Positions 25,356 through 35,150 of a stretch of DNA of 47,568 bases are shown here, in pieces. Both the position numbers and the translations under genes were made by a program. Below the pieces are notes generated by a model. That model made no database searches. It was not told where the DNA came from and was given only the letters and a program-made list of their open reading frames with translations. Source of the stretch: Muribaculaceae bacterium (lineage in GTDB: Bacteria; Bacteroidota; Bacteroidia; Bacteroidales; Muribaculaceae); assembly GCA_029061225.1 (NCBI GenBank), contig JAIDSM010000224.1, positions 1 through 47,568 on the forward strand, read 5' to 3'. Numbering within the stretch: the stretch's first letter is position 1; each line of letters begins with the position of its first letter.

Positions 25356-26240
25356 ATGAATACTCGTGAAAAGGATATATATAAGGTTACGATAGCCGGA
25401 ACAATAGTAAACGCTATTCTGGTAGCCGTTAAGTTTGTAGCCGGTATTGTCGGACGCAGTTCCGCTTTGGTGGCCGATGCCGTGCATTCGCTTACAGACT
25501 TTATCTCCGACATTATCGTATTGGTATTTGTCAAGATATCAGGGAAACCACGCGACAAAGAGCATGGATACGGACATGGTAAGTTTGAGACGCTGGCTAC
25601 TCTGATTATAGGAGTATTACTGGTGGCCGCAGGCATAGGTCTTCTTGTCAACGGAATCAGACAGGTATGGGACAGTTTTCATGGCGTATCTCTCCCGGAG
25701 CCGACATGGATAGCATTGGCAGTGGCCTTCTTTTCTATTGTATCTAAAGAGTTACTTTTCAGATATACCATCAAGGAAGGAAGGCGACTGAACTCCGATG
25801 CTGTCATTGCCAACGCATGGCATCACCGGAGCGATGTCATTTCATCTGTTGGTACTATGGTCGGTATAGGAGGCGCCATGTTCCTCGGCGAGAGGTGGCG
25901 GATCCTAGATCCTCTTGCGGCCGTTGTTGTCAGTGTATTCATAGTCAAGGCCGGATACGATATCATTAAACCGGCGATCGACGAACTTCTTGAAGCCTCT
26001 CTCCCACCCGACAAGACAAAAGAGATTGTCGAGACCATCAGATCGGTAGAGGGAGTGAAAGGTCTTCACAATCTCCGCACAAGAAAGATTGGAAACTCCA
26101 TAGCGATTGATGTCCACGTCAAGATGGACGGCAACCTTCGACTCACTGATGCGCATGAGATAGCCACCCGCATTGAGAAGGCAATACGCGCACGCTTCGG
26201 AAAGGAAAGTATGATCTACGTACATATGGAGCCATCTTAA
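25356..26240 (+). CDS. Cation diffusion facilitator (Zn/Fe/Mn efflux)
   Basis: A 294-aa inner-membrane antiporter that exports divalent metal in exchange for protons. Seen: six hydrophobic segments between about residues 10 and 210; TM2 metal-site motif ADAVHSLTD (HxxxD); the HGYGHGKFET signature between TM2 and TM3; TM5 motif NAWHHRSDVISS (HxxxD); and a C-terminal cytoplasmic ferredoxin-like domain (about 210-294; HNLRTRKIGNSIAIDVHVKMD). All metal-site residues are present. Metal specificity is not decided by the sequence. GH106 gene starts 23 bp downstream, although a functional link is not obvious. Confidence 0.93.
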   Translation: MNTREKDIYKVTIAGTIVNAILVAVKFVAGIVGRSSALVADAVHSLTDFISDIIVLVFVKISGKPRDKEHGYGHGKFETLATLIIGVLLVAAGIGLLVNGIRQVWDSFHGVSLPEPTWIALAVAFFSIVSKELLFRYTIKEGRRLNSDAVIANAWHHRSDVISSVGTMVGIGGAMFLGERWRILDPLAAVVVSVFIVKAGYDIIKPAIDELLEASLPPDKTKEIVETIRSVEGVKGLHNLRTRKIGNSIAIDVHVKMDGNLRLTDAHEIATRIEKAIRARFGKESMIYVHMEPS

Positions 26241-26263
26241 AGATCAGAGAAAATTTCAACACA

Positions 26264-28717
26264 ATGACCAAACAGAATATTATCATATCCGGTGTCTTAT
26301 TGATGGCATCTTTAACTGAATCGACAAAAGCAGACAACCTTTGGGATTCTTTTATCAATCCATCGCAAGAGGCTCGTACTAAGGTATGGTGGTTTCATGG
26401 CGAGACAGAGACCACCGAAGAAGGCATTGACGCTGACCTGCAGTCTTTCAAAGATGCCGGCATAGGCGGCGTGGTGTTTTACGACCAGACGCATGGTTCG
26501 CAGGAAGGTGCCTTTCCGGCTCTTTCACCCGACTGGTGGAAGAGTCTCAAATATGCCGCATTGAAGGCTAAGGAACTTGGCTTGACTTTCGATATGGCGG
26601 CGACTAACGGATATGTCGCAGGTGGTCCGTGGATAACTCCGGAATACGGAATGAAAAAGATCATCACCCTTCGGCCCGGTGAAGAGGAGCCGAAGGGATT
26701 CGTTCCTCTTATGAAAATCTCAGTTACTTGTCTCAATGATAAGGATTTTATAGACACTGTGATACAGAAGGATCGGGTGACACTCATTGATAATAAGCCA
26801 CTGATAATCCCGATAGAATTCGATCAATCGAAGGAAATACGCTCCATAAGCTATACCGTTCGTCCCCGGGGCAAAGGAGCCTATGGCTCTATGAACATTC
26901 CCGGCAAGCCAAGCAAAGACTATTTCGGAGCCATGTATATCCTCTTTCCACCCATAGGACAGCTTGAATGCAGTGATGATGGCATCAACTGGCGAAAGGT
27001 GGTAACTCTCCGAGGCATCGAGGATATAATAGGACATAAAAGCAAACAACGCACCATTAACTTCCCTCCTGTGGCTGCCAAGTACTTCCGGCTGAACATC
27101 AATGATTGGCAGGGGCCTTCGGAAAAGCACAACAACCTCTATATCGAGAATGTCCGACTCATGAGCTATGACATGACAGACAACTGGGAGACCAAAAGCG
27201 GTCTGAGAAGCGAACTTCTATCGGAATGCGATGTCAAGCCTACTGATGATTTCAGACCTTTTTCCGGAGAAGTGACAATAGGCTATGCTCCCACGGGAGG
27301 ACATGCCAAACATGGCCGCTCAAAAATCATATGGAATGATGAGGAACTGACTGCAAAGACCTGGCCTGAGGCTGATGTCCTTTCCAAGGAGGCCGCAACA
27401 CTCCACTACAATAGCTACTTCAAGGCTGTCCTTGATACCTTGAGTGCTATCGGATGCCCTCCAGCCGGGATGCAGATGGACAGCCATGAGGCCGGAGTAG
27501 CCAACTGGACCGAGAAAATGCCTGAACACTTCAAGCGTCTGCGTGGATATGACATCGAACCCTGGATTCCGGCACTCGGCGGATATATAGTAGAAAGCAG
27601 GATGGCGACAGAAGCATTCCTCCATGATTTCAAAAAGACCGTCAGCGAATTGGTTCGCGAACAGTTTTACGCTACCTTTGATTCCCTTTGCCGACGGGAC
27701 GGCGTTACATTTACCTCACAGGCTATGCTCGGATGCGCCAACGACAATATCGCATCTCGTGGTATGGCCGCTAAACCGCAAGGAGAATTCTGGGGATACC
27801 AGAAAAACGGTAATTACGACTGCCTTGACGCTGCATCTGCCGCACATCTCTATGGAAAACGGATTGCATCTGGTGAGGCATTCACGGATACTCCCTATTT
27901 CTTTCCTGAAAACTCCTCAGACTTCGAATGGGAGGAGCGAGGCTGGCACGAATTGCTCAAGATAGCCAATCTCGCTTATTGCAAAGGCATCAATGAGTTT
28001 GCCGTCTGCGCTTCAAGCTATCAGCCATGGCTTGACAGAAAATATGACGACGACGCATCCGCGCATCCGTATATTTTCCACCGCCACAACCCGGCCTGGG
28101 ACAAAAGCCGCGAACATTTCTGGGAGTATCAGGCCAGGTGTGCGCAGCTGCTTCAGACAGGAAAGCCTGTGGTCGACATTCTCGTATATCTCGGCGAAGA
28201 CCTGCCGGCAAAGACAATGGCTTTCAAACTCCCTGAGATTCCGGAGGGATACTCTTTCGATGTATGCACACCGGCTTCACTTAGCCATTGGATGCAGAAT
28301 AAAGATACTCTTTCCCCGGTATATAAGGTTCTTGTGGTTCAGGACAGAAGCATCATATCTGAAGAATCCGAAAGAATGATCGAGCTTCTGGAAGCACAGG
28401 GTATGCGGATCATAAGATGCGACAAGGGAGAAAATGTAGCGGAAGCAATGGCCTTATATGATATTCATCCCGATATTACTATTAAAAGCGATGACAAGCC
28501 GGATAGCAAGGTCTACTTCTGCCACCGGCAAACGGATGACACGGACATATACTTCATCTACAATCACAGCGCTTCTGAATACAATAATAGGTTGAGCACC
28601 CGTTCAGACAGAAAAAAACCGGAAGTATGGAATCCCTTGACAGGAGAAAAATCCATACCTTCCGGCAACTCTTTATCATTAAAACCCTATGAGGCGATAT
28701 TCCTTATTTACCGATAA
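26264..28717 (+). CDS. GH106-like alpha-L-rhamnosidase / glycosyl hydrolase
   Basis: An 817-aa secreted glycoside hydrolase, most like family GH106 (alpha-L-rhamnosidases acting on rhamnogalacturonan side groups). Seen: N-terminal signal peptide (about 1-23, IIISGVLLMASLTESTKA), then the family's start WDSFINPSQEARTKVWWFHGETETTEEGI, KDAGIGGVVFYDQ, ATNGYVAGGPWITPEYGMKKI, a central MQMDSHEAGVANWTEKMPEHFKRLRGYD region typical of the catalytic barrel, and GINEFAVCASSYQPW. A C-terminal beta-sandwich ends with LKPYEAIFLIYR. It is shorter than many GH106 enzymes (about 1100 aa). It probably acts in the periplasm. The link to the PL11 gene 14 kb away is inferred from substrate logic only. Confidence 0.82.
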   Translation: MTKQNIIISGVLLMASLTESTKADNLWDSFINPSQEARTKVWWFHGETETTEEGIDADLQSFKDAGIGGVVFYDQTHGSQEGAFPALSPDWWKSLKYAALKAKELGLTFDMAATNGYVAGGPWITPEYGMKKIITLRPGEEEPKGFVPLMKISVTCLNDKDFIDTVIQKDRVTLIDNKPLIIPIEFDQSKEIRSISYTVRPRGKGAYGSMNIPGKPSKDYFGAMYILFPPIGQLECSDDGINWRKVVTLRGIEDIIGHKSKQRTINFPPVAAKYFRLNINDWQGPSEKHNNLYIENVRLMSYDMTDNWETKSGLRSELLSECDVKPTDDFRPFSGEVTIGYAPTGGHAKHGRSKIIWNDEELTAKTWPEADVLSKEAATLHYNSYFKAVLDTLSAIGCPPAGMQMDSHEAGVANWTEKMPEHFKRLRGYDIEPWIPALGGYIVESRMATEAFLHDFKKTVSELVREQFYATFDSLCRRDGVTFTSQAMLGCANDNIASRGMAAKPQGEFWGYQKNGNYDCLDAASAAHLYGKRIASGEAFTDTPYFFPENSSDFEWEERGWHELLKIANLAYCKGINEFAVCASSYQPWLDRKYDDDASAHPYIFHRHNPAWDKSREHFWEYQARCAQLLQTGKPVVDILVYLGEDLPAKTMAFKLPEIPEGYSFDVCTPASLSHWMQNKDTLSPVYKVLVVQDRSIISEESERMIELLEAQGMRIIRCDKGENVAEAMALYDIHPDITIKSDDKPDSKVYFCHRQTDDTDIYFIYNHSASEYNNRLSTRSDRKKPEVWNPLTGEKSIPSGNSLSLKPYEAIFLIYR

Positions 28718-28749
28718 CGATTAGATCGCAAGGATAAACGTCAGTGCTT

Positions 28750-29853
28750 TCATTGATTCTTTGTAGCATTACTATCGCTCCATGATTGGAGCCGGTCATA
28801 TTCTTCTTTGGTGATTCTCATGAAAGAGCCATGTTGCGGACGCTTCACGCCTTTAATGTTCTCAGGATCGTGGAAGTTGCGCATATTCTCGTCAGCCTGA
28901 CATATACGATAGTTACGCGGTTTTGAAGAGTATTCTATATATCCGATATGCCATGTCTTCTCACCCGGAAGCTTGAAAGCTGACACGCCTTCGCATTTCT
29001 TATTGCCTTCAAAGTTGATGTAGTCATCGTCGTCAGGTTCTCCCCATGGTCCTGTGAGACGAGGACTCGTTGCTGTGAACAGTCCGGGTTTGCCTCCTTC
29101 CTTTTTTATCATCATGTGCCACATTCCGTCAGCTTCTACCCAATTGATATCAGCGTCAATTGTGGCGTAACCCCAGTCAAACAAAAGTTTCGGTTGTGTA
29201 AGTGTCGTGAATGACTCATCAGCGTATGAGTAATACATTCTGTCATATGGTTCCTCATCACGGTTCCACATGGAATAATATATCATATATCCCCCCTTCC
29301 TGCCGTCGGGCCATACGTATGAGGCGTCCCACATAATCTGGGGGGCCCACACGCGGTTGATGGTCGACCAGTCTTTATATACACTTTCCTGTTCAGGATC
29401 CGAAAATATCTCCTTGCCCTTGCGGTAATCAAACGAAGTAGACTTCCAGTCGATAAGATTATCGCTGGTCAGCAGACAAATCCCATAATTATCCCAGGTC
29501 TCCTTCTTACCGAGCCTTTTGCGCGATGCCTCGTTGGCTTCCATGTCCGTGCAGACCATCAGGAACCCTTTGTCATCATGCCTTCGGCAGATAAATGCAT
29601 CTCGTGTACGACCCTCTATCGGTGCCATCAGCTTGTCGCTGAAGATGGAGTCTCCTTGCAAAAGGTCGTGATATTCGATTCCGTCCTCACTGACCGCATA
29701 AGCCGTCCATGCCGGCCCCGCATCGTTCATATGGCAATACAGCATATGGTCACCTTTTTGGAGGTTGCCAACTTCTATGGGAAGCTTATCAGAAGCCAAC
29801 GCGGAGACACTCACAATAGACATGACACTGCATGTCATAATCAATCTTCTCAT
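28750..29853 (-). CDS. GH43-type glycoside hydrolase (beta-propeller)
   Basis: A 367-aa secreted enzyme with the five-bladed propeller pattern of GH43/GH32-like hydrolases, commonly arabinosidases or xylosidases. Seen: signal peptide (1-20, SIVSVSALA), RDAFICRRHDDKGF (Asp85 region), the clan-typical WAPQIMWD (169-176), an Asp in TIDADINW (233/235, pKa-modulator position) and Glu288 in KKCEGVSAFKLPG (general-acid position). The nucleophile Asp at the N-terminal blade is probably Asp44 or Asp57. The exact subfamily and sugar are not clear. It has its own promoter divergent from the efflux operon and is convergent with the GH106 gene. Confidence 0.75.
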   Translation of the reverse strand: MRRLIMTCSVMSIVSVSALASDKLPIEVGNLQKGDHMLYCHMNDAGPAWTAYAVSEDGIEYHDLLQGDSIFSDKLMAPIEGRTRDAFICRRHDDKGFLMVCTDMEANEASRKRLGKKETWDNYGICLLTSDNLIDWKSTSFDYRKGKEIFSDPEQESVYKDWSTINRVWAPQIMWDASYVWPDGRKGGYMIYYSMWNRDEEPYDRMYYSYADESFTTLTQPKLLFDWGYATIDADINWVEADGMWHMMIKKEGGKPGLFTATSPRLTGPWGEPDDDDYINFEGNKKCEGVSAFKLPGEKTWHIGYIEYSSKPRNYRICQADENMRNFHDPENIKGVKRPQHGSFMRITKEEYDRLQSWSDSNATKNQ

Positions 29854-29881
29854 ATTATTAAGATTTTTTTAATTCATCGCT

Positions 29882-29912
29882 CAAAGATAACCCAAAAATT
29901 CGGTTTCTGCAA
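29882..29912 (-). promoter_or_regulatory. Promoter of the GH43-type gene
   Basis: Minus strand TTG (29910-29912), 20 bp, TATCTTTG (29882-29889). Predicted start about 23 nt before the ATG. Confidence 0.65.
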
Positions 29913-30051
29913 GTCTGAAATAAAAAATCGTGTTTTCGAGAAATTTATAATCTGTTATCTGTATGAATTATTGACAGCGATATGTATGATTTTTTGACAC
30001 TCCGATTTGACATCTTAAAGCTTACTACCTAATAACTACAACCTTACAAAT

Positions 30052-30068
30052 TTGGCACGCCTATTGAA
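30052..30068 (+). promoter_or_regulatory. Sigma-54 (-24/-12) promoter of the efflux operon
   Basis: TTGGCACG (30052-30059), N4, TTGAA (30064-30068). The -24 box is perfect, the spacing is canonical, and the -12 box has GA instead of GC. Predicted start is about 30078, so the leader would be only a few bases if translation starts at 30084. Three TTGACA copies (29971, 29994, 30007) lie 60-110 bp upstream, where activators of this class bind. Confidence 0.75.
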
Positions 30069-30083
30069 AGTATTATGGGCGTT

Positions 30084-31406
30084 ATGAAGCAAATTTTTAC
30101 TATATTAGCCATTTCTACTATTCTATCATCGTCGGCACAGGAACGTTGGACCATGGAGCAGTGTATGTCTTATGCCGCTACCCATGCCTCCTCAGTCGTA
30201 CAGGCACGTTGGGATGTTGCATCGGCCATAGCTACCGGTAAGCAGGCTTTGGGTGATTTCTTTCCATCCATATCAGCGCAGGTCGGATCTCAGTTCAGCT
30301 GGGGACGAAACATCGATCCGGAAACCAACACCTACAATGACGTAACGACTTTCAACAACGGATACGGCATCTATGCGTCGCTGACTCTCTTCGACGGAGG
30401 ACAGACACTTAACCGCTACAGGCAGGCAAGAAACGAGCGTAAGAGATACATCAACGCTGTAGAGATGACCCGAGACGACAGCGCTATTGCAGCTATGATG
30501 GCTTACGCAGACGCATTTTACTACCAACATTCAGTACGTATTGCCGAAGACAAGCTTAATCAAAGCGAAGGAATGCTGACTCTTATAAAAACCCAGGAAG
30601 AGTTAGGTATCAAGGGAGCCCCGGATTTAGCTCAGGCTGAAGCTACAGTCGCAAATGACAGATACTTATTGGTGCATCAGCGCAACTTGTACGAACAATC
30701 GATGCTCAAGCTCAAATCCTGCATGAATCTACCTGTGGAAAAGCCACTTGCAATCGACACCTCATTCTCGGCCTCGCCGTCATTGAGCCCCGGGGAATCG
30801 GTCGAACAAATATATTCGACTGCAATCTCAACTAATCCTAAAGCTTTGAATGCAAAAATGCAGGTGATTTCGACCAGATATGCTTATGATGTGACGAAGG
30901 GGCAATTGATGCCCTCCCTGAGTATTAACGCCGGAATATCAACCTCATACTTTAAAAACCTAAGCGCATCATATAGCCCACATTCTTTTGGTGATCAATT
31001 CAGAAACAATATGGGTGAATATATCTCTGCTACTCTTTCAATACCTTTATATGATGGCCTCAATAGAATTTCATCTAAAATGAAAGCTAAGTATACCTAT
31101 GAGAAAGCCAAGGAAAACCTTTCGGAGGAAATCCGTCGTCTGCACGATGAAATATCCTCGGCTGTGTTGGATCGCGAAGGCTACGCTATTGAGATTGTGT
31201 CGCTGAAGGCTAAAGTCGAAGCGGATGCAGAGGCTTACAGGCTTAATTCGAGGAAATATGAGGAAGGGCTCATGTCGCTGATTGATCTACAACTGTCTGC
31301 AAATACCTACTTCTCTTCAAGAGTTGAGCTGCTTCAGAAACAGATGCTGTATCTTTTGAAAGATAAACTCGTAGAATACTATAAAGGCAATAAGATATGG
31401 ATGTGA
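30084..31406 (+). CDS. TolC family outer-membrane efflux protein
   Basis: Outer-membrane channel of a tripartite exporter. 440 aa from ATG 30084 (MKQIFTILAIST); an in-frame ATG at 30075 exists but lies before or at the predicted transcript start. Seen: signal peptide with LSSSAQ cleavage region, then EQCMSYAATHASSVVQARWD, the usual first helix of OEP domains, and two helical-hairpin repeats rich in Ala/Gln with beta segments (ISAQVGSQFSWGRN and SLSINAGISTSYF; YISATLSIPLYDG). Its stop overlaps the adaptor start by 10 nt. With the adaptor, permease and ATPase it should form a MacAB-TolC-like export machine. Substrate unknown. Confidence 0.92.
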   Translation: MKQIFTILAISTILSSSAQERWTMEQCMSYAATHASSVVQARWDVASAIATGKQALGDFFPSISAQVGSQFSWGRNIDPETNTYNDVTTFNNGYGIYASLTLFDGGQTLNRYRQARNERKRYINAVEMTRDDSAIAAMMAYADAFYYQHSVRIAEDKLNQSEGMLTLIKTQEELGIKGAPDLAQAEATVANDRYLLVHQRNLYEQSMLKLKSCMNLPVEKPLAIDTSFSASPSLSPGESVEQIYSTAISTNPKALNAKMQVISTRYAYDVTKGQLMPSLSINAGISTSYFKNLSASYSPHSFGDQFRNNMGEYISATLSIPLYDGLNRISSKMKAKYTYEKAKENLSEEIRRLHDEISSAVLDREGYAIEIVSLKAKVEADAEAYRLNSRKYEEGLMSLIDLQLSANTYFSSRVELLQKQMLYLLKDKLVEYYKGNKIWM

Positions 31407-32659
31407 AAATAGAAAGGCCTAAGGGAATAAAAGGAATAAAACCAAGATACTGGATATACTTCGGGTGCGGAATCTTAGCCCTCTCTCTGATTGTATGGCT
31501 TGCGGCAAGCGACATCGCCTCTACTTATAAGGTGGAGCGTACGGGACTGAATATCGCTGATGTCAAGTCACTGAAATTTGACGATTACGTACGCATCGAC
31601 GGGCGCATCGAGCCTATAAGCACAGTTCAGATCAGTCCGGAGGAGGGAGGAATAGTACTTGAGAAGGTAGTGGAGGAAGGGGCGCAAGTCCGAAAAGGAG
31701 ATGTCATAATCAGATTGAGCAACAGTAACCTCGATCTTCAGATACTTAATGCCGAAGCAGAACTCGCTGAGAAACAGAACATACTCCGCAACACACAGAT
31801 ATCGATGGAACAGGACCGACTCAACAACAGAACGGAACAGGCACAGCTGGAACTCGAGGTGCAGAGAAAGCAAAGAGCTTTCCAACAAAAAAAGAAACTC
31901 TTCGAAGACAAACTTATAGCTAAAGAAGAATATATTCAAGCAAAGGAAGATTACGAACTGGCTGTAAGAAGAGAGAGGCTTATACACCAGCGGCTCGACC
32001 AGGACAGTATCTATCGTCTGTCGCAGGTAGATCAGATGGAAGACAACCTTGCCAACATGCAGAAGAATGTTCAGATGATTCGCAAGCGGAAGGACCTTCT
32101 CAACGTAGTGAGTCCCATAGACGGTGAACTTGGACTATTAGATGTAGAACTTGGCCAAAACATAACTGCAGGACAGAAAATCGGACAGATCAACGATCTA
32201 ACCAATTACAAGGTTACAGGACAAATTGACGAGCATTATATCGACCGGGTCCACAAGGATCTGCTCGCCACTTCAGCGAAAAAAGAACAGGATTTGAATC
32301 TTCGGCTCCGTAAGGTCTTTCCTGAAGTGAGAGATGGGAAATTCAAGGTAGAGTTTGTGTTTACAGAAAAGGTTCCCGATAATATAAGGAGCGGACAGAC
32401 ATGCTATCTCAGTCTTCAGCTCGGGCAACCGGTCGATGCGGTGGTGATACCCAAAGGCACATTTTATTCAGCTACAGGAGGCAAATGGATATTCGTGGTC
32501 GATCCATCCGGTAAAAAAGCTTATAGAAGGAATATACGTCTCGGACGCCAGAATCCTGAGTACTATGAAGTGCTTGAAGGACTTGAGCCGGGAGAGCGGG
32601 TGATCACTAACGGATATGAATCTTACGGAGAAGCGACTGTATTAAAGATTAAAGATTAA
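31397..32659 (+). CDS. HlyD/MacA-type periplasmic adaptor
   Basis: A 420-aa membrane-fusion protein that bridges the inner-membrane permease to the TolC-like channel. Seen: a short cytoplasmic start, one membrane anchor (about 20-40, YWIYFGCGILALSLIVWLAA), the lipoyl/biotinyl-like half motif ISPEEGGIVLEKVVEEGAQVRKGDVI (about 75-105), a long alpha-helical hairpin (about 115-230, coiled-coil), the second lipoyl half VVSPIDGELGLLDVELGQNI, and a beta-barrel region with GLEPGERVITNGYESYG. The last codons and stop lie in a heptamer repeat. Overlaps tolC by 10 nt; 34 nt before the permease. Confidence 0.93.
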   Translation: MDVKIERPKGIKGIKPRYWIYFGCGILALSLIVWLAASDIASTYKVERTGLNIADVKSLKFDDYVRIDGRIEPISTVQISPEEGGIVLEKVVEEGAQVRKGDVIIRLSNSNLDLQILNAEAELAEKQNILRNTQISMEQDRLNNRTEQAQLELEVQRKQRAFQQKKKLFEDKLIAKEEYIQAKEDYELAVRRERLIHQRLDQDSIYRLSQVDQMEDNLANMQKNVQMIRKRKDLLNVVSPIDGELGLLDVELGQNITAGQKIGQINDLTNYKVTGQIDEHYIDRVHKDLLATSAKKEQDLNLRLRKVFPEVRDGKFKVEFVFTEKVPDNIRSGQTCYLSLQLGQPVDAVVIPKGTFYSATGGKWIFVVDPSGKKAYRRNIRLGRQNPEYYEVLEGLEPGERVITNGYESYGEATVLKIKD

Positions 32660-32661
32660 AG
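32641..32661 (+). repeat. Tandem heptamer ATTAAAG x3 spanning the adaptor stop
   Basis: Three exact copies of a 7-nt unit cover the adaptor's last codons and stop; a further partial copy is near 32680. A change in copy number would only alter the last few residues. Confidence 0.75.
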
Positions 32662-32693
32662 ATCAGATATTTTCGTAAAAGATTAAAGTTAAA

Positions 32694-35039
32694 ATGAAAT
32701 CGTATTTTAAATTTCTAAGTAGAAACAAGGCATATGCCGCCATCGACGTTTTCGGACTGGCGGTCAGCATGATGTTTGTGGTGCTCATAGGCTGCTATAC
32801 ATGGCAGGAGACACATATCGACCGACAGCATACCAAGGCCGACCGAATTTACTACATCGGATTGGATATGAGAGGGGAAAAGACAATGGGCAGTCATTGG
32901 TACCTTCAATTCCTTCTAAAGGACAGATTTCCAGAGATTGAGTCTTCAACTGCGCTTTATCGCAGCAGCAGATACGTGGAACATGAAGGAAAATCAATAG
33001 ACACAAACTCCTATTTCGTGGACTCAACCTTTTTTGATATTTTCGATTTCAAACTCATACAAGGCGACAGGCATACAGTCCTGGACGATCCTTCAAACAT
33101 AGTGGTCACACGCGAATACGCCCGTAAGGTATGGGGCGACGAAGATCCTATGGGCAAGAGCCTGATGTTTAATAAAGATGGTCATCCTCTCGTTGTGGCC
33201 GGAGTGATGGAGCCTATGAAAAACACTGCTTTCATGACCTACTCCAGACAACCAATCGACATGCTTATGAATTTCAAGATGATTGAAATCGAGAACTGGA
33301 CGTTGACCGACAACAGAATGCCTAACGCTACCGGCGCTGAAGTCATCTTGCTGGCCAAGGAGGGTCATGACCTTTCCTTGAATAAGAAAGAATACGAAAA
33401 AGCCATCAAAAAGGATTATTGGATACTGAACCTTCCGGAAGACAATGTAAGGCTTGAGCTATATCCTTTCAGTGGAAGTTATCTCTCTGATCTTAATTCG
33501 GGACATATGAATTTCGGCAACCGAAAGATGATCAAGCTGCTTTCAGGAGTTGGTCTTGTCATACTTCTCTTCGCTATCATGAACTATATCAATCTGACTG
33601 TCGCACTTGCCGGAAAACGAGCGAAGGAGATGGCTACACGCCGTCTTCTCGGTGAAAGCCGTCATGAAATATTGTGGCGTCTTATCGGGGAGAGCGCACT
33701 CCTCTGTAGCTTTTCCATGATTCTCGGAATTGCCTTGGCTTTCATCATGCAGCCATATGCCTCCAGTCTGCTGAATACACCAATCGATATTACGGGATGC
33801 CTGAACATAACCACAATCTCATTCCTGGTCATCATACTCCTGATCATGAGTTTAACTTCCGGAGTATTACCCGCGATCCTTCTGTCATCCATGAAGCCTA
33901 TAGAAGCCGTTAAAGGAGGATTTCGCAGGAGATCAAACATGATCTATGGAAAAGTATTCATTGTAGTTCAGAATGTCGCTACAATAGTGATGATAGCGTG
34001 CGCGCTCACAATGTACATTCAGGTAAGACACCTGATCAATGCCCCTCTTGGTTATGATCCTACAGGTATTGTCAGGATACCCAATATAATTACGAATGGC
34101 AAAGAGAAAGGCCTTCTCCTAAGAGATGCCCTTCTAAAGCTTCCGTGCGTGGAAAAAGTCAGTTTCTCTCAAGGAGATCCGCATAGCAGAGGTAATAACA
34201 ACACCACGACCCACGAGGGACGAACCGTATCATTTCAGGTGTTCGTGGCCGATTCCTCATTCATGGATATCCTCGGGATTAAGTTGAAGAGAGACAATAA
34301 TACGGGGTCCGTTATTAAGGATTACCTCAATCAGCAGGCCATCAATGAACTCAATATATCTGAAAACGATATCGACTATCCTTATGGCGATGAAAATCGA
34401 GCATTGTCAGGAGTAATCGAAGACTTCAAGATAGGCAATATACTGACCGAACAACATCCTGTACGGATAGTTGTGGAAGAACCTTTCGAGGATTTTGGAC
34501 CATGGACTGTGCTGATTAAGACCAAAGGTGATCAGAAGCTGGCCTTAGATCAAATCAAGGAAGTATATGAAAGCATATATTCCAGTGAATATTCAGATTA
34601 CGTCTTCGAGTATCCGTTTCTAAGCCAAAGCATCGAAAATGACTTTAAATATTTCAGACATCTCTCGATGATTATTACCGTTTTCGCTATTATAGCAATA
34701 ATTATCTCCATTCTTGGCCTTACGGCAATGAGCACATACTATGTGCGTCAACGCGCATCCGACATCGCCATACATAAGGTGATGGGAGGCACGAGCGGAG
34801 AAGTGTTGGCAAAGCTCGTGCGTACCTTCATGACATATGTACTGATCGCCACCGTCATCTCAATTCCTATCATCTACTTTGTGATGAACGACTGGTTATC
34901 TCAGTTCAGCTACAGAATAAGCATAGAGTGGTGGATCTACGCGGCTTCCGCCATGCTCACAATCACTATCAGTTTCTTAGCCATAATCACGCAGTGCGCA
35001 GACGCGGCAAATACCAATCCCATCAATTCACTGAAGTGA
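32694..35039 (+). CDS. ABC transporter permease, MacB/FtsX type
   Basis: A 781-aa inner-membrane permease with two MacB-like halves. Each half has one N-terminal membrane segment, a large periplasmic domain (MacB_PCD) and a three-segment FtsX-like bundle. Seen: TM1 about 15-37 (AIDVFGLAVSMMFVVLIGCYTW), periplasmic 1 (about 40-280), FtsX bundle with GVGLVILLFAIMNYINLTVALAGKRAKEMATRRLLG, a second unit from FIVVQNVATIVMIACALTMY, and a terminal bundle with ISILGLTAMSTYYVRQRASDIAIHKVMGG. Such permeases usually work mechanotransmissively with a soluble ATPase and adaptor. The partner ATPase gene follows after 111 nt. Confidence 0.92.
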   Translation: MKSYFKFLSRNKAYAAIDVFGLAVSMMFVVLIGCYTWQETHIDRQHTKADRIYYIGLDMRGEKTMGSHWYLQFLLKDRFPEIESSTALYRSSRYVEHEGKSIDTNSYFVDSTFFDIFDFKLIQGDRHTVLDDPSNIVVTREYARKVWGDEDPMGKSLMFNKDGHPLVVAGVMEPMKNTAFMTYSRQPIDMLMNFKMIEIENWTLTDNRMPNATGAEVILLAKEGHDLSLNKKEYEKAIKKDYWILNLPEDNVRLELYPFSGSYLSDLNSGHMNFGNRKMIKLLSGVGLVILLFAIMNYINLTVALAGKRAKEMATRRLLGESRHEILWRLIGESALLCSFSMILGIALAFIMQPYASSLLNTPIDITGCLNITTISFLVIILLIMSLTSGVLPAILLSSMKPIEAVKGGFRRRSNMIYGKVFIVVQNVATIVMIACALTMYIQVRHLINAPLGYDPTGIVRIPNIITNGKEKGLLLRDALLKLPCVEKVSFSQGDPHSRGNNNTTTHEGRTVSFQVFVADSSFMDILGIKLKRDNNTGSVIKDYLNQQAINELNISENDIDYPYGDENRALSGVIEDFKIGNILTEQHPVRIVVEEPFEDFGPWTVLIKTKGDQKLALDQIKEVYESIYSSEYSDYVFEYPFLSQSIENDFKYFRHLSMIITVFAIIAIIISILGLTAMSTYYVRQRASDIAIHKVMGGTSGEVLAKLVRTFMTYVLIATVISIPIIYFVMNDWLSQFSYRISIEWWIYAASAMLTITISFLAIITQCADAANTNPINSLK

Positions 35040-35150
35040 TAAAAAGATTTAAAAATAATAAAGGATTTAAAAGTTTAGTAATCTACTGAACACAAAGAGC
35101 TTAATTTCTATAACCTCTAAACACATAAAAATCAAACCTAAATATCAATT

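Noticed and set aside
32641-32661. Heptamer repeat as phase-variation switch
   Set aside because: It lies at the very end of the adaptor gene, so slippage changes only the last residues and cannot switch the gene off.
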